Both the position numbers and the translations under genes were made by a program. A model generated the notes under the pieces. It saw only the letters and a list, made by a program, of their open reading frames with translations, had not been told where the DNA came from and ran no database searches. Source: CAYUKK01 sp964445305 (GTDB taxonomy: Bacteria; Acidobacteriota; Aminicenantia; Aminicenantales; UBA8522). From it: 8,056 nt of DNA. The first letter of the stretch is position 1. Every line of letters begins with the position of its first letter. Shown here in pieces: positions 1-6,335 of this stretch. The DNA is taken from NCBI GenBank assembly GCA_964445305.1, contig CAYUKK010000079.1, forward strand, positions 1 through 8,056. The letters run 5' to 3'.

Positions 1-336
1 GATACCAAGAAGCACACCAGCCAAAACAGGCTGGAGGGGAAGGGAAAGGAGGGCAAACTTTCTTGGCTTCGCGTAGGTCCGAAAATCTGCTTCTTTTTCC
101 CAAACAGCCCTGACGACCTCGGCGGCGTTTTTTTCCCAATCGACGGAGGCCAGGACTCTATCCAGTTCATGGCCCATTTCTTCGACCCGGGCCACTGTCT
201 GGCAGAGGGATTCAAGCTCAGCCCGACAAGTCGAGCACGCTTTGAGATGCCGCTCCACTTTCCGCTGCCGCTTTCCTCTGAGCTCGCCGCACAGAAAAGC
301 GACAAGGTTTTTTCGGTTTGACTGACAAGAGTTCAT
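1..336 (-). CDS. Membrane-anchored zinc-binding anti-sigma factor, C-terminus cut by window edge
   Basis: The first 112 residues of a protein that continues past the left edge. Known family role: anti-sigma factors of the ZAS (zf-HC2) type bind and hold an ECF sigma factor at the membrane until a signal releases it. Seen in the sequence: the motif H30-x3-C34-x2-C37 (HLKACSTC), with Cys4 exactly 26 residues before His30, the same spacing as the zinc ligands of RsrA. A charged linker follows (about 45-93), then a hydrophobic stretch from about residue 94 (FALLSLPLQPVLAGVLLGI) that reads as the start of a transmembrane helix. The sensor part, if any, lies outside the window. The start codon overlaps the stop of the sigma gene (ATGA), so the two are probably translationally coupled and made in matched amounts, which supports a partner relationship. 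The fold assignment is firm; the inducing signal is unknown. Confidence 0.88.
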   Translation of the reverse strand, partial: MNSCQSNRKNLVAFLCGELRGKRQRKVERHLKACSTCRAELESLCQTVARVEEMGHELDRVLASVDWEKNAAEVVRAVWEKEADFRTYAKPRKFALLSLPLQPVLAGVLLGI

Positions 337-914
337 GGCTCTATCCCCAGTTGCGGCCCTAACAATTTTCTCATATTTCGGACCGCCTTGAAGTGAAGGC
401 TCTTCACCGTCCCCACGGAAATGTCGAGGACTTGGGCAATCTCCTGATACCGAAGCCCTTGATAATGTTTCATGACGATGATCATCCTTTGTTTGGTGCC
501 CAGCCTTTCCAGGCAACGGGAAAACGCTTGACCCAGCTCCACTCCTGAACTCGGCGATGCGTTCGTCCCGGCAGGCACATCGATTTTTTCGAGGACCTTC
601 TCGACTTCCCTCTCCCGGCGCTCAAAATGGCGCTGGCGATAATAATCGATGGCCAAATTCTTGGTCATCTGAAGCAACCAGGCCTGGAAATTTCCTTCGC
701 TTTTGAAGATGTGGAATTTTTGATAAAGCTTCATAAAGGTTTCCTGAACGATGTCCAGGGCATCCTCGCGGTCGCGAAGGAGAGAGTAGGCCAGGAGAAA
801 GACTTTTTTCTGATACCGGCCAACGAGAGTTTTGAACGCTTCCCTGTCGCCGGCTTTCGCTTTCTCAAGAAGAGCGCGGAGTTCATCTTTCGCATTTTCT
901 GTCGTCCCTTCCAT
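333..914 (-). CDS. ECF-family RNA polymerase sigma factor (sigma-70 regions 2 and 4)
   Basis: A 193-residue extracytoplasmic-function sigma factor, the usual length for this group. It would direct RNA polymerase to a small regulon under control of the anti-sigma factor encoded next. Region 2 spans about residues 25-97 and includes the core-binding and -10-recognition stretch DREDALDIVQETFMKLYQ followed by FQAWLLQMTKNLAIDYYRQR. A variable linker (about 98-128) with Pro, Ser and Gly leads to region 4 (about 130-186), whose helix-turn-helix LRYQEIAQVLDISVGTVKS would read the -35 element. Region 3 is absent, as expected for ECF proteins. The ATG at 914 is preceded by a purine-rich GAAGAAAG at 921-928, a weak ribosome site; no better start is seen. 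The gene is first in a two-gene operon and may be autoregulated through the GGAA/GTC promoter upstream. The exact ECF subgroup cannot be assigned by eye. Confidence 0.95.
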   Translation of the reverse strand: MEGTTENAKDELRALLEKAKAGDREAFKTLVGRYQKKVFLLAYSLLRDREDALDIVQETFMKLYQKFHIFKSEGNFQAWLLQMTKNLAIDYYRQRHFERREREVEKVLEKIDVPAGTNASPSSGVELGQAFSRCLERLGTKQRMIIVMKHYQGLRYQEIAQVLDISVGTVKSLHFKAVRNMRKLLGPQLGIEP

Positions 915-936
915 GGCTAACTTTCTTCAAACTCCC

Positions 937-959
937 GACTGTAAGGATTACCCTATTCC
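937..959 (-). promoter_or_regulatory. Candidate ECF-type promoter of the sigma/anti-sigma operon
   Basis: On the minus strand, GGAATA (959-954) is followed by CAGTC (941-937), giving GGAA-N16-GTC. Many ECF promoters have a GGAA-type -35 element and a short GTC-like -10 element at about this distance, and ECF genes are often autoregulated. A start of transcription near 930 would leave a leader of about 15 bases before the sigma ATG. The -35 element lies inside an imperfect palindrome (945-959, GGATTA-CCC-TATTCC, one mismatch). This call rests on motif resemblance only. Confidence 0.35.
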
Positions 960-1094
960 AGACAGACGGGCACCTTTTTTTCCTCAACCTCAAAGCTGAG
1001 CCCCGGCCAGCTGGTCTGCGGAGGTGGTTTTCTGATCATCGGAAATCCTCACCAACTACTACGGAAGCCGGCGAAAAAGGGTTTACCTTGCCTG

Positions 1095-1160
1095 AAAAAA
1101 AGTGGACTCCTCGGGCAGCAACGTCACTCCCGCCATCCGGACCTCGCCCCGAAGAACTTT
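1095..1160 (-). terminator. Candidate terminator-like fold downstream of the RRM gene
   Basis: On the minus strand AAAGT (1160-1156) can pair with ACTTT (1103-1099), and CTTCGGG (1154-1148) with CCCGAGG (1115-1109, one G-U pair). The two stems are separated by an asymmetric internal loop (T against AGTCC). The structure runs into seven consecutive T (1101-1095). The T-run and its position about 30 bases after the RRM stop fit a factor-independent terminator, but the apical loop of about 32 bases is long for one, so the call is tentative. Confidence 0.35.
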
Positions 1161-1187
1161 GGCGTAGTTTGAGAACGGGTGATTTAT

Positions 1188-1469
1188 CTAAAACTTACGG
1201 AAATCTCGACGTTCCCCTCGACCCTCGCGCCTTTCCGGCCTTGGCCGAGCATCGTTGACGATGATCTTCCGGCCGTCAAACTCTGTTCCGTTGAGCTTGG
1301 CTTTCGCGTCCTGGGCCGATTCCGGTGTGGCCATTTCGACAAAGCCAAAGCCTCTGCCCTGGAGAATGTTAACTGAACTCACCTCACCAAACTGGCTGAA
1401 AAGGTCCTTGAGTTTTTCCTCTGTGGTCCTGTAATTGAGGTTGCCCACATACAATTTTGAAGCAGCCAT
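1188..1469 (-). CDS. Small RRM-domain RNA-binding protein with Arg-rich tail
   Basis: A 93-residue protein made of a single RNA recognition motif, the size typical of bacterial Rbp proteins, which bind single-stranded RNA and in cyanobacteria are linked to cold response. RNP2 is LYVGNL (6-11) and RNP1 is GRGFGFVEM (about 38-46); the aromatic residues Tyr7 and the two Phe of GFGFV are those that stack on RNA bases. The loop between strands 2 and 3 is unusually short: VNIL leads almost directly into QGRGFGFVEM, whereas most bacterial relatives have roughly nine further residues. The last 20 residues are rich in Arg, Glu and Gly, an RG-like basic tail. The start is well fixed: AAGGAGG at 1478-1484 is a near-perfect Shine-Dalgarno sequence, separated from ATG by eight T. 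It is transcribed divergently from sppA and appears to be a single-gene unit. Its RNA targets are unknown. Confidence 0.95.
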   Translation of the reverse strand: MAASKLYVGNLNYRTTEEKLKDLFSQFGEVSSVNILQGRGFGFVEMATPESAQDAKAKLNGTEFDGRKIIVNDARPRPERREGRGERRDFRKF

Positions 1470-1477
1470 AAAAAAAA

Positions 1478-1484
1478 CCTCCTT
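1478..1484 (-). promoter_or_regulatory. Very strong ribosome binding site of the RRM gene
   Basis: AAGGAGG on the minus strand is complementary to the anti-Shine-Dalgarno sequence over all seven bases. It is separated from the ATG by a pure run of eight T (1477-1470). An unpaired U-rich spacer of this kind suggests very efficient initiation, in keeping with the high abundance of small RRM proteins in other bacteria. Confidence 0.85.
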
Positions 1485-1493
1485 GCACTCTCA

Positions 1494-1530
1494 TCATCAT
1501 CCTGCCCGGAATACCCGGCCCGGATCATGA
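1494..1530 (-). promoter_or_regulatory. Hairpin in the 5' leader of the RRM mRNA
   Basis: In the minus-strand transcript TCATGATCC (1530-1522) pairs with GGATGATGA (1502-1494), eight of nine positions matching around one G-G mismatch. Inside it, CCGG (1518-1515) can pair with CCGG (1509-1506) around a five-base loop. The hairpin sits between the predicted transcription start (about 1537) and the Shine-Dalgarno sequence (1484-1478), and does not include the latter. It could be a stability element or a temperature-responsive leader; function is inference. Confidence 0.45.
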
Positions 1531-1543
1531 CAAAAGCCAAATC

Positions 1544-1572
1544 ATTCTGGCACAACCCTCGAAGGAAATCAA
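1544..1572 (-). promoter_or_regulatory. Sigma-70 type promoter of the RRM gene
   Basis: On the minus strand TTGATT (1572-1567) and CAGAAT (1549-1544) are separated by exactly 17 bases, and TGC directly before the -10 box gives an extended -10 (TGn). This would place the transcript start near 1537 and give a leader of about 68 bases. Several independent features agree, but no experiment supports it here. Confidence 0.55.
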
Positions 1573-1579
1573 GCTTTGC

Positions 1580-1599
1580 CCCCTATCCGAAGGACGGGG
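1580..1599. promoter_or_regulatory. Inverted repeat between the divergent RRM and sppA promoters
   Basis: CCCC (1580-1583) and TCC (1586-1588) are mirrored by GGA (1592-1594) and GGGG (1596-1599) around a GAA centre. It lies between the RRM -35 box and the sppA -10 box, and is upstream of the predicted starts of both transcripts, so it would act, if at all, as a DNA operator rather than as an RNA hairpin. No regulator is known. Confidence 0.25.
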
Positions 1600-1603
1600 T
1601 TTC

Positions 1604-1612
1604 TGGTATATT
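1604..1612 (+). promoter_or_regulatory. Candidate extended -10 promoter of sppA
   Basis: TGG-TATATT has the TGn extension and five of six bases of the TATAAT consensus. No good -35 box is seen at 17 bases (TATCCG at 1584-1589), which extended -10 promoters can tolerate. Transcription would begin near 1619 and give a leader of about 50 bases. Confidence 0.4.
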
Positions 1613-1656
1613 CCTATTCCCAGCCCGAACTCAAGGGCATGGATCTCGTATAACCG

Positions 1657-1662
1657 AGGAGG
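1657..1662 (+). promoter_or_regulatory. Ribosome binding site of sppA
   Basis: AGGAGG stands seven bases before the ATG at 1670 and fixes this start. It excludes initiation at later in-frame ATG codons, which would remove the membrane anchor. Confidence 0.85.
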
Positions 1663-1669
1663 AACGAAG

Positions 1670-3394
1670 ATGCGACGAGGAAAATATGTTTTGCTCATCA
1701 TCCTCATTTTCTTCTTTCTGGTCATGGCGACGATCTTGGCCTTTATCTACTACGAATTCCGAAGGCCACCGACCGTCAAGACCAACTCCTATCTCGAAAT
1801 CGACCTCGCTGGCCCTGTTTTCGAGTTTTCAGAACCAGATTTTCTAACGTCTTTTTTCCTGGGGGCCAGGCCTTTATCCATCCACGACCTCTGGCAGAAC
1901 ATCCGTAAGGCCAAGGTCGACAGCCGCGTCCAGGCCTTAGTGCTCCGCATCGGCTATCTGGAATGTGACTGGGCCAAGGCCAGTGAGATTCGGGAGGCCA
2001 TTCTCGACTTCCGGAAATCCGGCAAGAAAGCTTACGCTTACATCGAAGAAGCCACTGACTCGGATAAGGAATACTATCTTGCGAGCGCTTGCGATACTAT
2101 CGCTCTCCATCCCCTTGGCTGGCTGGGCGTCAACGGCATCGGAGGATGGGTTCCTTTCTTTAAAGGCGGGCTCGACAAGCTCGGCGTTGAGTTCGAGGTC
2201 GAACAGGTTGAGGAATTCAAGACGGCTTACAATATGTTCACCGAGAAAGGATTCACTCCCGCCCACCGAACCATGATGGAATCCCTCTACAGCGACATTT
2301 TTGAGCACTATGTCCGGACCATCGCTGAGGCAAGAAAAAAAGATGAGGCCGAAGTAAGAAAGCTCATCGACCAGGGTCTCTTCCAGGGAGAGGGGGCTCT
2401 GCGGGCTGGGCTCGTCGATACGCTGCTCTATCAGGATGAACTGGAGAAACTCCTCCTCAAGGAAGACCAGAGGACGAAACTCGAGCGCGTCAAAATGAGC
2501 GAATATAGTAAGGTCAGCCCGTCGTCGCTGGGCCTCGACAGGGGCAGAAAAATCGCCCTCATTTATGCTTCAGGTCCCATTCACATGGGAGAAGGGCTCT
2601 ACCAGACCATCGGTAGCCGTACCCTTTCCCGTCACATCCACCGGGCCAGGGAAGATAAGAGCATCGAGGCCATCGTCCTCAGGGTCGATAGCCCGGGTGG
2701 CTCGGCAGTCGCCTCGGATGTCATCTGGAGAGAAATGGTCCTGGCCAAGAAAGAAAAGCCCGTTGTTGTCTCCATGTCCGACGTAGCCGGTTCAGGAGGG
2801 TACTGGATCTCCATGGCGGCCCACAAAATCGTCGCCCAACCCGAAACACTCACCGGCTCTATCGGCGTGATCTCCGGCAAGCTCAACCTGGCCGGTTTTT
2901 ACCGGAAGATGGGCATCACAGCGGAAAGGCTTGCTTACGGCAAGAAAGCCGACCTCTTCACTTCGTGGCGCGGTTTAACCGAAGAAGAAAGGGACTGTAT
3001 AAAAAAGGAAATCCTCTGGGTCTACGAGCAGTTCTTGACAAAGGTCGCTGAAGGGCGGAACCTGACCAGGGATGAAGTGGACAAGATTGGCCGCGGCCGA
3101 GTCTGGACAGGCCGCCAGGCCAAGGAAATCCATCTCGTCGATGACCTCGGAGGGCTGGCCAAAGCCATTGCCGTGGCCAAGAACTTGGCCGGTATTCCCC
3201 TTGACGAAGAAGTCCGGATTGTGGTCTGGCCCAAGAGAATATCCTTGCTCACCGCCCTTTTTGGCCGACGAGAATCCAAACTCCACATCCCCATGCTCGG
3301 TCGGGACCTCGAAAAGCTTATTTCCCTTCTCAGCCTCCTCAAGAACCAGGAACCGTGGGCCCTTATGCCCATAGGGGGGCTAATCAGTCAATAG
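1670..3394 (+). CDS. sppA: Signal peptide peptidase SppA, 67K double-domain type
   Basis: A 574-residue membrane-bound serine protease of family S49. The family degrades signal peptides left in the cytoplasmic membrane after protein export. The N-terminus (MRRGKY then a hydrophobic stretch of about residues 7-28) is an uncleaved membrane anchor. The protein has the two tandem S49-like domains of the long E. coli form. In the first, EEFKTAYNMF places Lys184 where the E. coli general base (Lys209, GTYKSAVEPF) stands. In the second, RVDSPGGSAVAS (338-349) precedes DVAGSGGYWIS, with Ser375 as the nucleophile, and LTGSIGV (394-400) follows. The catalytic Ser-Lys pair therefore appears intact. The C-terminal part contains the family's GRVWTGRQAKEIHLVDDLGG. 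It is transcribed alone, divergent from the RRM gene, and its last 7 bases overlap the end of the convergent helicase gene. No frameshift or truncation is seen. Confidence 0.95.
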   Translation: MRRGKYVLLIILIFFFLVMATILAFIYYEFRRPPTVKTNSYLEIDLAGPVFEFSEPDFLTSFFLGARPLSIHDLWQNIRKAKVDSRVQALVLRIGYLECDWAKASEIREAILDFRKSGKKAYAYIEEATDSDKEYYLASACDTIALHPLGWLGVNGIGGWVPFFKGGLDKLGVEFEVEQVEEFKTAYNMFTEKGFTPAHRTMMESLYSDIFEHYVRTIAEARKKDEAEVRKLIDQGLFQGEGALRAGLVDTLLYQDELEKLLLKEDQRTKLERVKMSEYSKVSPSSLGLDRGRKIALIYASGPIHMGEGLYQTIGSRTLSRHIHRAREDKSIEAIVLRVDSPGGSAVASDVIWREMVLAKKEKPVVVSMSDVAGSGGYWISMAAHKIVAQPETLTGSIGVISGKLNLAGFYRKMGITAERLAYGKKADLFTSWRGLTEEERDCIKKEILWVYEQFLTKVAEGRNLTRDEVDKIGRGRVWTGRQAKEIHLVDDLGGLAKAIAVAKNLAGIPLDEEVRIVVWPKRISLLTALFGRRESKLHIPMLGRDLEKLISLLSLLKNQEPWALMPIGGLISQ

Positions 3395-6312
3395 GCATAG
3401 GTAAACGGGCAAAACGTCTTGAATTCACAATAGCTGCAATTATGCCAGTCCGGCCTGGCTTGCCAATTTTGCGCGCGCACGCCGTCGGCGACTTCCTCGA
3501 TCTTTTTCCTGACTTCATTCAATTCTTTCTCCCCTGGTCGGGCGTGACCAATGATGTCGGACTCGAGGAAATAGAGCTGAGTCTCCAGCAGGGGGAGATT
3601 TTGGGTTTTAGCAAAAGAAAGAGCATAAACCCCCATCTGGAGGCTTTCGGCTGTTTTGCGGTTCGCCTCTCTCTGATTTTTCACTTCTGAGGCCTTGAAA
3701 TCGATGATCACCGCTCCACTGTCTTGGACATCCACTCTATCCCAGCGGCCGACAAACTTCATCTTTCCTTCCTGCCACTTGAACCGCTTTTCCAGCCAAG
3801 TGGGGATACTGGGGGAGGTTTGCTCGCGCTTATAGAAGAGCCTTAGAGCCTCGCGGCCGGCCTTTTTCCTCAATTCTTCGTGCTCCCGGCTGAGGTATCC
3901 TTCGCTCATCCATAACCGCTCGTATTCCCGGAGAAACTCCTTCTCGCTGGGAGGCTCGCCGGCCTTCTTTTTCCGTAAGTAAAAATGGATAGCCTGGTGG
4001 AGAACCCGTCCGAAGACGATATTGTGGTGGGGAAGAACGGGAATCCTCAGCAAATGCCTGTACTTGTACTTAAGCGGACAGGTGAGGTAATCTTCGACCT
4101 GGACATAACTCAATGGAATAGTTTTTGTTTTCGGGATGGGGACGAGAATTCTTGACCCCGTTGGCCGGTCCCCGTACCCGTAGCGCATGAGCTCTTCTGC
4201 AGCTGAAGAGCGGAGAACCTCTTCGGGCAGCCTGGGGATGTCCAGGGCTTCCAGGACAAAGGGACTGACTTTTTTCAGCCTTTTCAAGCCATAGTCCCTG
4301 GCCCAGGTGAAATAAAGGAACTTTTTGGCCCGGGTCATCCCGACATAGAAAAGGCGTCTCTCTTCGTGAAGAGTCGTGTCTTCGGCTGGGAGTTCCTCTT
4401 TCAAAATTTCATCGGGCATCGGAATCTTCTCCCTCCTTTCCCGGCCCGGGAACCTGTCAGCGATCAGGCTGACCATGAAAACAACATCGAACTCCAGCCC
4501 CTTCGCCTTGTGCACGGTGAGCACATGGACGGCGTCCTCCTCGAGTTCCGCCTCGGCCGTAGCCGGGTTATCTCCAACTTCTTGAAGGAGGTCAAGGTGG
4601 CGAGAGAAGGCCTGGATGGAGTCATCCTCGACAAGCTCAGAGAAGCTCTTGATCTTCTCGAAAAAAAGACGCAGGTTCTTGATTTTGAGCTCAGCCTCAA
4701 GAGTCGCTTCGGCGATGAGCTTCTTGATATATCCGGTTTTTTCCAGGAAGGCGAAGACGACCTGGCCGGCATTCCGGGTGCGGGAAAGCTCGATGAAGTA
4801 CTCGAGGTCGTCATAGACTTTCTTGACCGCGGCTGCCGTGTCCGGGGATATATCCAGCGTCAGGGACTCACGGGCTATATCCCGGAAGACACGATGGAGG
4901 GAGAGGTTTCGTTTGGTCGCGAAGTTTGAGATGACCGTCAGGTCATAGAGGTCGACCCGGTAGATTTCGGAATGACTCAAAAAGAAGAGGCTCTGGCTGT
5001 CCTCAAAATCGGTCAGGGCTTTGATGAAAGAAATCACATTCTTGATTTCGGTCTGCGCATAAAGGCCTCGGCTACCCGAAAACCGATAGGGAATCTGCTT
5101 CAAGTTGAGAGCTCGCAGGAAAGGGTCGGCATCGGCGTTCCTTCGGACGAGGATGGCCACGTCGCGATAATGGAATCCTTCCTGGACCTTTTCCTGAATG
5201 AGCTCAGCCACCCTGTCCGCTTCATGGGAGAGCGTGTCGAATTGAAGGAGATGAATCGCTTTTCCTGAAGCCGGGATTTCCGAGACAAGCTTCTTGTCAA
5301 CCTTAGACTTGACCTCCAGGCGTGAGGGATTATTCTGCTGGATGAGTTTGTAAGCCGAATCGAGGATGGGCTGGGGAGACCGGTAGTTGGTGACGAGGAC
5401 TATTTCTTTGGCTTCGGGATAGAACTTTCGAAAGTTCAGGATGTTGCTCAGCGATGCGCCCCGAAAGCGGAAAATGCTCTGGTCATCATCACCGACAACA
5501 GTGAGGTTCTTGTGGCGGGCAGCCAACAACTTGAGCAGCTCAAACTGGACATAGTTGGTATCCTGGAATTCATCGACGAGGATGTACTTGTACTTCCTCT
5601 GAAACTCCTCCCGGATGGAAGGCCTTTCCCGAAAGAGCTGGACGACGAGGCACACCTGGTCTTCGAAGTCGATCTTCCCTTCTCGACGAAGCAAAGACTG
5701 GTAGGCCGCGTAAACAGCTGCCAGCTCGGCGTGCTTTCTGGCGTTCTCTGCCGCCGCCTCGTCGCGGGCCTCCTCTTGAAGCCTCCTGGCGTAGGCCAGG
5801 TATTCCTCGGGGCTGATGTCCTCTTGCTTCAGCCGCTTGATCGCGTCCAGCAATTCCTGAATATGCCTCGTCGGGGAGCTCAACGGGCGGTAGAATTCGA
5901 GGGGCAAATCAAAGAGCTTTTCTCGGAAATAGATGGCCTGCTCAACTTCATCCAGAAGCTTGAAATCCAGAGGGTAGCCGAGCTCAAGGGCATAATTCCG
6001 AAGGACTCTCTCACCGAAGGAGTTAAAAGTGCTGATGTTGACAAAGGAATAACTGTAGGGAATAAGCTGGTCGACCCTCTCCTCCATCTCGTTAGCTGCC
6101 TTGTCGGTGAAGGTCACAGCCAGGATTTCTTCCGGCTTAGCCTTTTTGGAGGCGATAAGGTAAGCAATCCGGTGGGTGATAACCTTAGTTTTTCCCGTCC
6201 CCGCTCCGGCGATGATGAGGAGGGGCCCCTCGCCATGGAGCACAGCTTTTTTCTGGGAGGGGTTAAGTCCCTTGATCAGACCTCTGAGGACCCCTGAAGA
6301 TTGCGGAGACAT
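3388..6312 (-). CDS. UvrD/RecB-like ATP-dependent helicase fused to Fe-S PD-(D/E)XK nuclease
   Basis: A 974-residue SF1A DNA helicase with a C-terminal nuclease, probably for processing double-strand breaks. Helicase motifs are complete: Walker A AGAGTGKT (35-42), Ia VTFTDKAANEM (66-76), II VDEFQD (246-251), III GDDDQSIFRFRGA (274-286), IV VTNYRS (307-312), V VHVLTVHKAKGLEFD (595-609), VI YVGMTRAKK (656-664). The nuclease, from about 735, has His772, Asp858 in GRWDRVD, and Asp871-x-Lys873 in VIIDFKAS. The 13-residue step from Asp858 to Asp871 equals that between RecB Asp1067 and Asp1080. Cys745, Cys959, Cys962 and Cys968 form the C...C-x2-C-x5-C pattern of the 4Fe-4S staple found in AddB, Cas4 and AdnB nucleases. 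No AddB or RecC partner lies in the window. The ATG at 6312 has no clear Shine-Dalgarno sequence; it follows the division gene by 23 bases, so coupling is likely. Confidence 0.95.
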   Translation of the reverse strand: MSPQSSGVLRGLIKGLNPSQKKAVLHGEGPLLIIAGAGTGKTKVITHRIAYLIASKKAKPEEILAVTFTDKAANEMEERVDQLIPYSYSFVNISTFNSFGERVLRNYALELGYPLDFKLLDEVEQAIYFREKLFDLPLEFYRPLSSPTRHIQELLDAIKRLKQEDISPEEYLAYARRLQEEARDEAAAENARKHAELAAVYAAYQSLLRREGKIDFEDQVCLVVQLFRERPSIREEFQRKYKYILVDEFQDTNYVQFELLKLLAARHKNLTVVGDDDQSIFRFRGASLSNILNFRKFYPEAKEIVLVTNYRSPQPILDSAYKLIQQNNPSRLEVKSKVDKKLVSEIPASGKAIHLLQFDTLSHEADRVAELIQEKVQEGFHYRDVAILVRRNADADPFLRALNLKQIPYRFSGSRGLYAQTEIKNVISFIKALTDFEDSQSLFFLSHSEIYRVDLYDLTVISNFATKRNLSLHRVFRDIARESLTLDISPDTAAAVKKVYDDLEYFIELSRTRNAGQVVFAFLEKTGYIKKLIAEATLEAELKIKNLRLFFEKIKSFSELVEDDSIQAFSRHLDLLQEVGDNPATAEAELEEDAVHVLTVHKAKGLEFDVVFMVSLIADRFPGRERREKIPMPDEILKEELPAEDTTLHEERRLFYVGMTRAKKFLYFTWARDYGLKRLKKVSPFVLEALDIPRLPEEVLRSSAAEELMRYGYGDRPTGSRILVPIPKTKTIPLSYVQVEDYLTCPLKYKYRHLLRIPVLPHHNIVFGRVLHQAIHFYLRKKKAGEPPSEKEFLREYERLWMSEGYLSREHEELRKKAGREALRLFYKREQTSPSIPTWLEKRFKWQEGKMKFVGRWDRVDVQDSGAVIIDFKASEVKNQREANRKTAESLQMGVYALSFAKTQNLPLLETQLYFLESDIIGHARPGEKELNEVRKKIEEVADGVRAQNWQARPDWHNCSYCEFKTFCPFTYAY

Positions 6313-6335
6313 GATTCGATTGCTCGATAAGGAGA

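Larger units (their letters stand above)
915..1187. other. Intergenic region between the sigma operon and the RRM gene
   Basis: A 273-base stretch without a recognised gene. The left part (937-959) holds the candidate ECF promoter. The right part (1095-1160) holds a terminator-like fold for the RRM transcript. In between are only short inverted repeats, such as AGCTG/CAGCT in the 1003-1021 region and an imperfect GGTG/CACC stem around a TGATCA palindrome (about 1023-1054). Neither is followed by a T-run on its strand, and neither matches a known RNA family that I recognise. The stretch 1086-1187 is open in the frame of the RRM gene after its stop codon; this is described as a finding. Confidence 0.6.

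Noticed and set aside
1003..1021. AGCTG...CAGCT inverted repeat as a terminator of the sigma or RRM transcript
   Set aside because: Only five base pairs and no T-run follows on either strand.
1491..1502. TCATCATCATCC trinucleotide repeat before the RRM gene
   Set aside because: Only about three units, too short to call a repeat array; better explained as one arm of the leader hairpin.
1525..1725. A 66-codon minus-strand frame across the RRM/sppA promoter region
   Set aside because: It would cover both promoters and the sppA start, has no ribosome site and looks like no known protein.
4366..4929. A 187-codon open frame on the plus strand inside the helicase gene
   Set aside because: It is opposite motifs V and VI of an intact gene, with no Shine-Dalgarno sequence and no family resemblance.
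5512..6297. A long open frame of 261 codons on the plus strand, antisense to the helicase gene
   Set aside because: It lies wholly opposite the highly conserved Walker A to motif II part of the helicase and has no ribosome site or recognisable domain. It is explained by the codon use of the gene on the other strand.
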